A stretch of DNA of 6,367 nt from Planctomycetota bacterium (GTDB lineage: Bacteria; Planctomycetota; Planctomycetia; Isosphaerales; Isosphaeraceae), in contig JAKAUH010000897.1 of NCBI GenBank assembly GCA_021818605.1, positions 1 to 6,367 of the forward strand, given 5' to 3'. Shown one piece after another: positions 1-5,266 of the stretch (positions are counted from its first letter, which is position 1; each line of letters opens with the position of its first letter). The notes under the pieces are model-generated. The model saw only the letters and a program-made list of their open reading frames with translations, was not told the origin of the DNA and ran no database searches. The translations under genes were made by a program, and so were the position numbers.

Positions 1-75
1 CGGAGGAAAGCTGGGTAGTTACCAAAAAAACGAACCGTGTCTTACACCCTTCCAATCCAGCTTGTCAATAGCGGA

Positions 76-166
76 CCTGTCCCGCTTTCCAATCCTGTCC
101 CGCTTTCCAATCCCTGTCCCGCTTTCCAATCCGCTTTCCAATCCCGGACCTGTCCCACTTTCCAAT
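76..166. repeat. Tandem 18-bp repeat block (unit CCTGTCCCGCTTTCCAAT)
   Basis: The unit CCTGTCCCGCTTTCCAAT occurs perfectly at 76-93, 94-111 and 113-130. It recurs at 131-142 as a 12-base version lacking the central TGTCCC, and at 149-166 with one change (G to A at 157). The first and last copies share longer flanks: 72-97 and 145-170 match over 26 bases with a single mismatch. A degenerate half-copy (CCTTCCAATCC) lies near 48-58. The block is non-coding as far as I can tell. It could be a minisatellite, a cluster of protein-binding sites, or the repeated end of a degraded mobile element. No transposase is visible next to it, so its origin is open. Confidence 0.9.
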
Positions 167-268
167 CCTGGCCGATTCCGGCTGGGGATCCGAGAGAGAT
201 GCAACCGTTTCGACCGGCGAGGCACTACTCTGGGAACGGCGAGAGCAATCCCGCCAGTCTGGAAGTAG

Positions 269-325
269 GTCAGGCTCTCAGCCTGACGGGGTTTGAGCGT
301 CAGGCCGAGGGCCTGCCCTGCCTGA
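269..325 (+). promoter_or_regulatory. Alternating inverted hexamers, possible switchable leader structure
   Basis: Four hexamers alternate in orientation: TCAGGC (270-275), GCCTGA (281-286), TCAGGC (300-305) and GCCTGA (320-325). The first pair extends to a perfect 8-bp hairpin, GTCAGGCT-CTC-AGCCTGAC (269-287). The third hexamer also sits in a perfect 6-bp hairpin, CAGGCC-GAG-GGCCTG (301-315). The second element can instead pair with the third (281-287 with 299-305, 11-base loop), so neighbouring hairpins exclude each other. The cluster ends 42 bases before the ATG at 368. This is what an RNA leader with alternative folds, or a set of operators for a dimeric regulator, would look like. No U-tract follows, so an intrinsic terminator is unlikely. 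The function is inferred; only the symmetry is seen. Confidence 0.4.
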
Positions 326-367
326 GATCCTTTCGCGCCAGCCCAGTGGGTCGTGGAGGCGTCGAGC

Positions 368-2848
368 ATGGCGACGGTGAATCCGGGTGGTGTTTCGATG
401 CGGCTCCAGACCCTGTTCGACTCGGGCTCGGTGGGCGATCTGCCGGACGGGGAGCTGCTGGAGCGCTTCCTGTCGAGCCGGGACGAGACGGCGTTTGAGA
501 CGCTGGTGACGCGGCACGGGCCGATGGTCCTGCGGGTCTGCCACGCCGCGCTGGGGGACCTGGACGAGGCCGAGGATGCGTTCCAGGCGACGTTCCTGGT
601 GCTGGTGAGGCGGGCCGGCTCGATCCGGTCGCGGGGCTCGATCGCGAGCTGGCTGTATGGCGTGGCGTCGCGGGTCTCGGCGCGGGCGCGAGTGACCGCG
701 GGCCGGCGGGGTCGGCACGAGCGCGCGTCCGCCGCGGGCCGGCCGTCCGTTGCGCCGGCGGCGGCATTCGAGCCGGATGACCGCGAGGATCCCATTCCGT
801 TACTCTACGACGAGCTGGCCCGGTTGCCGGACCGCTATCGCGAGGCGGTGGTGCTCTGCTACCTCGAGGGCCAGACCTGCGAGGCGGCGGCCCGTCGGCT
901 CGGCCGGCCGGCCGGGACCGTGAAGGCCCGGCTCCATCGCGCCCGGGGTATCCTCAGGCGACGGTTATCGAGTCGAGGCGTCGTCCTGCCCGCGGGCCTG
1001 GCGGCCGCGGGGGTGGCGTCGGGCGCCTCACGGCTCGAGGCGATGCCGGTGTCGGCTACTCTGTTGCGGGCGACCGTTTCCGCCGCTTTCCGCCCGGTTG
1101 CCGGGCCCGTGATGGCGGCTGGCCGTGCGGCCTTCCTGGCCCATGGCGTGACCCGGATGATGACGTTGCGCAGGCTCGGACTCGCGGCCGCGGTGATGTT
1201 GCCGCTGGCGGCAGGCGGTGCGATGGGGGTTCGGGTGCTCCTGGCTCCTGGATCGTCCGGGCCCGAAAAACTCCCTCCGCCGCCAGCCCTCGTCGTCCAG
1301 GAACCGCCTCCGGCCGCAACGGCGCCGGAAAAGGCCGTCACCGGCGAGGACCCGACGAGCCGGGCCCTGGCGTCGGCGTTGCCCGAGGCGATGAAGTCCG
1401 CCGATCCGTATTACTTCACCTTCGCCCTGATCCGGCTGGCGAACGCGAAGCATGCCGCGGGCGATCGCGCGGGGGCGCTCGAGGTCCTCCGCGTCGCCGA
1501 CCAGGTGGCGCGCACGGTCAAGAACGACCACCTTCGCCTGCTGGCGATGATGCGGACGGCCGTCCGCCGCGGCCGGTACGGCGACCGCGAGCCTGCGCTC
1601 GCCACGATCGAGAGCTTCGCGCATGGGCTCGAGGGCTTCGGCGACGAGCCCCGGTACAACCGGATGGGCATGGTGATCGACTTCCTTTACGAGGCCGGGT
1701 TCGCGGCCGAGGCGAAGGCCCGGCTGGCGGATGAGCTGGCGCGGGTTGACGCGATCGGCGACAGGAACATCCGCAAGGGTGGGATCTACCGATTCATTTA
1801 CAATCAGGTCGGGATGGGCGACTACGAGGGGGCCTTCCTCCAGGTGGAGCGCCTCAGCGGGGACGACAGCAACTACCGGCAGCCGCTGATCGACATCATC
1901 GTCCGATGGAAAAGCACGCCCGCGAAGAAGGACGCGCCACTCGCGGTCGTCGAACGCGCCCGAGTGCTGGCCGAGGAGATCACGTATCCCTATCCCCGAG
2001 CGTTGACGCTGGTCCAGGTCGCCCCGGCTCTGGCCCGCGCCGGTGATATCGAGGCCGCCCTGAAGCTCGCCCGCGCCATCGGCCAGGGGGATTCGACGCC
2101 GTTCGGTGAGAGCGCCCGCGCCGAGCGACCGGCCGCCCTCGGCGAGATCGCCAGGGTCCAGGCCGCCCGCGGCGATGTCGAAGGTGCCCGGAAGGCCCTG
2201 CGCGAGGCCTGGGCCCTCGGCCGGACGGTATCCCAGCGCGACGTCGTCCTGTTTGGTCGGCTACGGCGGGTCGCCGAGGTGGCGGCCGAGATCGGCGACG
2301 TCGAGGCGGCCCGCATGCTCGCCGACGAGATCGACGACGATGCCGCCGAGAAATCCCAGGCTCTGGCGGCACTGGCCCGCGCCCAGGTCAAGGCGGGCGA
2401 CCCGAAGGCAGCCCAGGCGACGCTCGACCAGGCGCTCAAGCAATCCCGCGGCATCGGCCCCAGGGCCCACGAGATCAACGGCGACCCCGGGCGGGAGACC
2501 GATGAGGCCACGAAGGAGATCGCGGTCGCGCGGGCCGAGGCCGAGGATGTCGCGGGCGCCGTGGCCCTCGTCGCCGCCCGGGGCTCGGCGTCGTGGAAGT
2601 CGGACGTCCTCGCCGCGATCGCGGCGGTCCAGGCCCGGCGGGGCGACGTGCCCGGCGCTCTCAAGACGGCCGCCGCGATCCCCGAATCCGGGCGCGCCGG
2701 CGAGGCCTATTGCGAGATCGCCGCGATCCAGGCCCGCGAGCACGGGGCCGAGCCAGCTCTCAGGTGGGCCACGCGCCTCGAGCCGCCCGCGGCGCGAGCC
2801 AATGCCCTGATCGGCGTCGTTGAAGGAGCGGCGGGGCGTCGGAAGTGA
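368..2848 (+). CDS. Membrane-tethered ECF sigma factor with C-terminal TPR-like repeat domain
   Basis: This 826-residue protein starts with an ECF sigma-70 module. Region 2 lies at about residues 43-108, including DEAEDAFQATFLVLVRRA and the SWLYGVASR segment. Region 4 lies at about 146-200, with the helix-turn-helix CEAAARRLGRPAGTVKARLH. An Ala-rich linker ending in GVTRMMTLRR leads to a hydrophobic helix (about 270-293), preceded by RR, so the N-terminus should be cytoplasmic and the C-terminus exported. A Pro-rich stretch (about 300-318) is followed by roughly eleven helical repeats to the end, with consensus close to ALxxIAxxQAxxGDxxGALxxA and resembling tetratricopeptide repeats. Planctomycetes are known for ECF factors with long C-terminal extensions, often with a membrane helix. 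The ATG at 368 is preferred because GGAGG (355-359) lies 8 bases before it; a GTG at 353 overlaps that site. No anti-sigma gene is adjacent, so the protein may be controlled through its own extracytoplasmic domain. Target genes and signal are unknown. Confidence 0.9.
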   Translation: MATVNPGGVSMRLQTLFDSGSVGDLPDGELLERFLSSRDETAFETLVTRHGPMVLRVCHAALGDLDEAEDAFQATFLVLVRRAGSIRSRGSIASWLYGVASRVSARARVTAGRRGRHERASAAGRPSVAPAAAFEPDDREDPIPLLYDELARLPDRYREAVVLCYLEGQTCEAAARRLGRPAGTVKARLHRARGILRRRLSSRGVVLPAGLAAAGVASGASRLEAMPVSATLLRATVSAAFRPVAGPVMAAGRAAFLAHGVTRMMTLRRLGLAAAVMLPLAAGGAMGVRVLLAPGSSGPEKLPPPPALVVQEPPPAATAPEKAVTGEDPTSRALASALPEAMKSADPYYFTFALIRLANAKHAAGDRAGALEVLRVADQVARTVKNDHLRLLAMMRTAVRRGRYGDREPALATIESFAHGLEGFGDEPRYNRMGMVIDFLYEAGFAAEAKARLADELARVDAIGDRNIRKGGIYRFIYNQVGMGDYEGAFLQVERLSGDDSNYRQPLIDIIVRWKSTPAKKDAPLAVVERARVLAEEITYPYPRALTLVQVAPALARAGDIEAALKLARAIGQGDSTPFGESARAERPAALGEIARVQAARGDVEGARKALREAWALGRTVSQRDVVLFGRLRRVAEVAAEIGDVEAARMLADEIDDDAAEKSQALAALARAQVKAGDPKAAQATLDQALKQSRGIGPRAHEINGDPGRETDEATKEIAVARAEAEDVAGAVALVAARGSASWKSDVLAAIAAVQARRGDVPGALKTAAAIPESGRAGEAYCEIAAIQAREHGAEPALRWATRLEPPAARANALIGVVEGAAGRRK
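1175..1246 (+). other. Predicted transmembrane helix within the sigma factor
   Basis: This part of the sigma gene encodes a run rich in Leu, Ala, Val, Met and Gly (LGLAAAVMLPLAAGGAMGV and the following few residues). TLRR lies just before it, and a Pro/Gly-rich, mostly non-hydrophobic stretch follows. By the positive-inside rule the sigma module stays in the cytoplasm and the repeat domain is outside. The helix is short and contains Pro and several Gly, so it could also be a cleavable or weakly anchored segment. Confidence 0.7.
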
Positions 2849-2882
2849 CTCCTGGTTGTCCGTTGTCGCAGTCGGCGAGTCC

Positions 2883-3860
2883 TCAATCTGCCCGAAAATC
2901 CCGCGCAAAGCGTGTCACCAGCGCCGGCTTACCGGTGGCCTGGACGACCGGCGCCAGGCGCTCGCGCAGCCTCGGGTCGTGACTGTGAACCTTCAGAGCC
3001 GCGAGCGCCAGCAGGGCGTCCTTCTCCGACGCGGTGCCGACCAGTTCGACGAGGTAGTCGATCGCCGAGCTCTGCCGCAGCATCGCGATCGACAGCAGCA
3101 CCTGCTGACGGATCACCGAGGAAAACGACCGGCTCCAGCGGTCGCGCAGGGGTTCGAACGCATCGGCCCGGCGCGACTTGCCCAGCGCGATCGCCGCGGC
3201 CTCGCAGCGGTCCTCATCTTCCGAGTCGAGCGCCTCGCGGGCGATCGCCAGGCTATCGGCGCCGCCATCGGCCAGCAGGCCGGCGAGGCATTCCGACAGC
3301 ACCTCGGGATCCGCATCGCCGATCCGGGCCTTGAGCCGCAGCAGCAGCCCGGCGGCCTCGGTGTTCAAATAAGACAGCGCCTGCGCCACCGCGATCCGCA
3401 CGTCCTTGCATTTGTCAACCATCGCATCGACCAGCCGCGGCAGAGCCTGCGATCCCTCGACCCGCGCCAGGGCGATCAGGGCGGCCGACCGCAGGGGCGC
3501 GGCTGTGTCCTCGCTGCCCCCGAAGACCGGCTCAAGCTGAATGTGGGTCGAGGCCCGCTCGAAAACGGCCGAGCGCATGTGTTCGACCCGGTCGAGCGCC
3601 TGGACGATCGCGATCTTGGCCCGGCAGAGCTTGTCGTCCCTGATCGGGTTAGGCAGGAACCGGTCGAACGCCTTTTCCAGGTCTCCGGCCAGCTCGATCA
3701 GCGTCTGATCGCCCACGATCTCGGCCGCCGCCGCGACCACGAAGTTCGACCGGTCCGCGATCGCCTTTTTCAGCTCGGCCGTCAGCTCGGCCGAGAGCGG
3801 CCCCCCGCGCAGCTTGCGGATCGCCTCGAGCTTGTCATCGAGCGAGAGTCGCGCCGCCAT
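2883..3860 (-). CDS. HEAT-repeat protein of unknown function
   Basis: This 325-residue protein has no signal peptide or membrane helix and should be cytoplasmic. From about residue 25 to the end it is made of paired amphipathic helices of HEAT type. Examples are the helix pairs around 121-165 (LRSAALIALARVEGSQALP, then VRIAVAQALSYL), 183-228 and 246-293. The N-terminal third carries a segment I recognise from hypothetical HEAT-repeat proteins of planctomycetes and acidobacteria: SNFVVAAAAEIVG at 38-50, and HIQLEPVFGGSEDTA at 106-120, just before the regular repeats. HEAT arrays usually act as protein-binding scaffolds; no catalytic motif is visible. The frame is open further upstream, to a GTG at 4259, but that extension overlaps the next gene and is Arg/Pro-rich. 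The ATG at 3860 has AAGGGGG (3869-3875) 8 bases before it. It converges on the sigma gene and lies downstream of the DUF6624-like gene. Confidence 0.85.
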   Translation of the reverse strand: MAARLSLDDKLEAIRKLRGGPLSAELTAELKKAIADRSNFVVAAAAEIVGDQTLIELAGDLEKAFDRFLPNPIRDDKLCRAKIAIVQALDRVEHMRSAVFERASTHIQLEPVFGGSEDTAAPLRSAALIALARVEGSQALPRLVDAMVDKCKDVRIAVAQALSYLNTEAAGLLLRLKARIGDADPEVLSECLAGLLADGGADSLAIAREALDSEDEDRCEAAAIALGKSRRADAFEPLRDRWSRSFSSVIRQQVLLSIAMLRQSSAIDYLVELVGTASEKDALLALAALKVHSHDPRLRERLAPVVQATGKPALVTRFARDFRAD

Positions 3861-3913
3861 CTGTCGTTCCCCCTTGCGAGCGGCCTCGGCCGAAACCTCG
3901 TCGGTTGGGCGGA

Positions 3914-3955
3914 TTCTCGGGTGCGTCGACGCTCCCGCCAAGAGACGCACGAGAA
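3914..3955. other. Strong bulged stem-loop between the two minus-strand genes
   Basis: TTCTCG (3914-3919) and TGCGTC (3922-3927) pair fully with GACGCA (3944-3949) and CGAGAA (3950-3955). This gives 12 base pairs interrupted only by a two-G bulge (3920-3921), with a 16-base loop. It lies between the stop of the DUF6624-like gene and the start of the HEAT gene. Neither strand shows a T-run after the stem, so it is not a textbook intrinsic terminator. It could be a partial terminator, an mRNA-stability or processing element, or a hairpin modulating expression of the downstream HEAT gene. The structure is seen; the role is inferred. Confidence 0.5.
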
Positions 3956-4003
3956 CCGCGACATCGGGCCCGGGCCGCTTCACTCCCTGGGCGCCGAGTC
4001 CTA

Positions 4004-4663
4004 TCACTTCTTCCCGCGCATCTTCGCCGTCGCCTCGCGGGCGAACCTGAGGTATTCGGCCAGCGGAGGCATTCCCATCGCCTTGCGGCGGTCGTCGACG
4101 TGCGTTTCGTCCTCGATGGGCAATGGTTTCAGGTCGCCGTCGAGCTGGGTGCCATAGCGCTGCGGCTTCTTTTCGCCCACGAGAACCCGGTCGGTCAAAT
4201 AGGCGATGTCCGTCGGCGCCACCTCGCCGGACGGGGCGGATTGCATCCGCCTGAGACACGCCTTCTGGAACGCCCGGTCGGAATCGGCGTGCTGGACGAT
4301 CAGCCAGGCGGCATGCGCGCCGTCGTCGCCCACCAGGCTCTTGCCCGGCCAGCCCCGGGCCTCGACGATCGCGCGGAGCCGGGCGCGATTGCGGTCGTCC
4401 ACCTGTTTCAGCTCGTCGAGGACCCGACGATTCGACGGGTCGTTGGCGCTCTTCCGATCCCCGGGCTCGCCGATGGCCTGCATCATCGCCCGGCGAGCGG
4501 CCTGGTCCTGCTCCATCATCGCCAGCAATTCGCGACGCAGGGCATCATCACGACCGGCAGAGCGACGATCGGCTTCGGCCTTCGCCGGACTGGGTTCCTG
4601 AGCCTGACCGGCCCCGGACCAGGTGGCGAGCAGCAGCAGCACTGCGGCGACGAGTCCTTTCAT
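4004..4663 (-). CDS. Exported DUF6624-like protein
   Basis: This 219-residue protein begins with a signal peptide: MKGLVAAVLLLLATWSGAGQA, with likely cleavage near residue 21. It is therefore expected outside the cytoplasmic membrane. The mature part matches my memory of the DUF6624 family. It has a helical start with LRRELLAMMEQDQAARR (about 42-58) and VDDRNRARLRAIVEARGWPG (about 88-107). The signature follows: KSLVGDDGAHAAWLIVQHAD (108-127) and then FQKACLRRM (132-140). Next come AYLTDRVLVGEKKPQRYGTQ (154-173), PIEDETHVDDRRKAMGMPPL (182-201) and AEYL. His117, Trp120, Gln124, His125 and Asp127 are the residues that stand out as possibly functional. The family has no known reaction, so none is assigned. 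The start at 4663 has GGAGGA (4672-4677) 8 bases before it; an in-frame upstream extension to 4939 would bury the signal peptide. It is probably co-transcribed with the HEAT gene downstream. Confidence 0.85.
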   Translation of the reverse strand: MKGLVAAVLLLLATWSGAGQAQEPSPAKAEADRRSAGRDDALRRELLAMMEQDQAARRAMMQAIGEPGDRKSANDPSNRRVLDELKQVDDRNRARLRAIVEARGWPGKSLVGDDGAHAAWLIVQHADSDRAFQKACLRRMQSAPSGEVAPTDIAYLTDRVLVGEKKPQRYGTQLDGDLKPLPIEDETHVDDRRKAMGMPPLAEYLRFAREATAKMRGKK

Positions 4664-4805
4664 GCGGCGAGTCCTCCCTCGCAAGCTGAGCCGTCGGTCT
4701 CCGGCCCGGCCGGCGCCCGAATTGCGGAAAGGTACGGACGGCGGATCGGCGGATCGGCCCGCGCGATCGCTCCACGCTCGCGTTCCTCGGTTCCCGGAGC
4801 CAAAC
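4664..4805. promoter_or_regulatory. Divergent intergenic region with two outward promoters expected
   Basis: These 142 bases lie between the 5' ends of the DUF6624-like gene (minus) and the small acidic protein gene (plus), so promoters for both should be here. Shine-Dalgarno sites are visible at each end: GGAGGA at 4672-4677 on the minus strand and GGAG at 4796-4799 on the plus strand. A direct duplication of GGCGGATC lies at 4740-4755, and a GCGATCGC palindrome at 4763-4770. I could not assign -35/-10 boxes. Confidence 0.45.
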
Positions 4806-5054
4806 ATGCCCGACGATACCAGAACCCCTGACCCCTCCGGCAAGTCCTCGTCCCCGATCGGCGATCCACCCCGACGCGCCGAGCCCGTGAAGACGAACGC
4901 TGACGCGCCGATGGAAGACCCGTTCACCGAGCAAACCACCCACCCCGCCGGCGAGGGCCAGGGCGCGAACCGTCCCCAGCCGGATCCCTCGGCGCCGGGC
5001 GAGAACGACGAGGAGGCGGGGCCGGTCGAGGAGGGGTTCAGCCCTGTGCCGTGA
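4806..5054 (+). CDS. Small acidic, proline-rich, probably disordered protein
   Basis: This is an 82-residue open frame starting MPDDTRTPDPSGKSSSPIGD. It holds 17 prolines and 17 Asp/Glu against 6 Lys/Arg. Leu, Cys, Trp and Tyr are all absent, so it has no hydrophobic core and should be intrinsically disordered. There is no signal peptide, membrane segment or known motif. The ATG at 4806 is supported by GGAG (4796-4799) 6 bases upstream. The same frame is open further upstream to 4623, but that extension is Arg/Ser/Pro-rich and runs into the signal-peptide end of the opposite-strand gene. I do not recognise a family, and no function is proposed. Translation is plausible but not proven; such sequences can be chance frames in GC-rich DNA. 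Confidence 0.55.
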   Translation: MPDDTRTPDPSGKSSSPIGDPPRRAEPVKTNADAPMEDPFTEQTTHPAGEGQGANRPQPDPSAPGENDEEAGPVEEGFSPVP

Positions 5055-5266
5055 GATCTCGGCCCCCGTACAAATGGCGACTGGCGACCCCGAGCGGCGG
5101 GAGAAAATGAGGGATCGGCGAACCTTCGGCGAAGCCGCTGTGTCCGTGGCGGGAAGCGATGCGCGCCGATGTTCTGGTCCGCAAAAAAGCCGGGTGGCGG
5201 GCCGGTCGGGGCGGCGGGTAGGGTGGGATGGTTGGTGGTGACGACCCTGCCCTCGGAGGAGCATTG
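5055..5266. other. Intergenic region upstream of the MATE transporter gene
   Basis: These 212 bases separate the small acidic protein gene from the MATE gene and presumably contain the MATE promoter. A 55-codon frame (5074-5241) is open, but it lacks a ribosome binding site and is not called. A small imperfect hairpin (CTTC-GGC-GAAG, 5124-5134) has no T-run. The last 60 bases are G-rich on the plus strand. No clear operator or promoter box was found. Confidence 0.5.

Larger units (their letters stand above)
1..367. other. Gene-free leader region upstream of the sigma factor gene
   Basis: No convincing coding sequence lies in these 367 bases. Open frames exist on both strands, but they run through a tandem repeat and give low-complexity Gly/Ser/Arg or Pro/Ser/Asn translations with no recognisable domain. 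The first 60 bases are visibly richer in A and T than the rest of the window, including a run of seven A. The region contains the repeat block at 76-166 and the inverted-hexamer cluster at 269-325, described separately. I could not place a promoter with confidence: planctomycete promoters are poorly defined, and the TTGTCA at 62-67 has no matching -10 box at the right distance. Confidence 0.7.

Noticed and set aside
76..166. CRISPR array
   Set aside because: The repeats are directly adjacent or separated by one to a few bases, with no unique spacers of the usual 25-40 bases, and no cas gene is present.
37..498. Plus-strand open frame through the repeat and into the sigma gene
   Set aside because: Low-complexity translation of the repeat, overlapping the sigma gene in another frame, with no recognisable domain.
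19..795. Long minus-strand open frame covering the repeat block and the start of the sigma gene
   Set aside because: It runs antisense to the sigma module, and its C-terminal part is only the translated tandem repeat (Glu-Ser-Gly and Gly-Lys-Arg-Asp patterns). There is no domain, and it results from GC-rich third positions.
2820..4157. 445-codon plus-strand open frame
   Set aside because: It is antisense to the HEAT-repeat gene, Arg/Gln-rich and without domains. The minus-strand HEAT protein is far more protein-like and has a good ribosome binding site.
4763..4770. GCGATCGC palindrome
   Set aside because: It matches the cyanobacterial HIP1 octamer, but a single copy in GC-rich DNA is expected by chance and nothing else suggests a cyanobacterium.
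3905..4831. 308-codon plus-strand open frame
   Set aside because: It is antisense to the DUF6624-like gene, whose signal peptide and family motifs are clear on the minus strand.
5116..5137. Imperfect hairpin after the small acidic gene
   Set aside because: Only a 4-bp core stem plus a bulged outer part, and no T-run, so it cannot be supported as a terminator.
5074..5241. 55-codon plus-strand open frame before the MATE gene
   Set aside because: No Shine-Dalgarno before the first ATG; an internal ATG at 5107 has GGGAG only 3 bases away. Arg/Gly-rich with no known motif.
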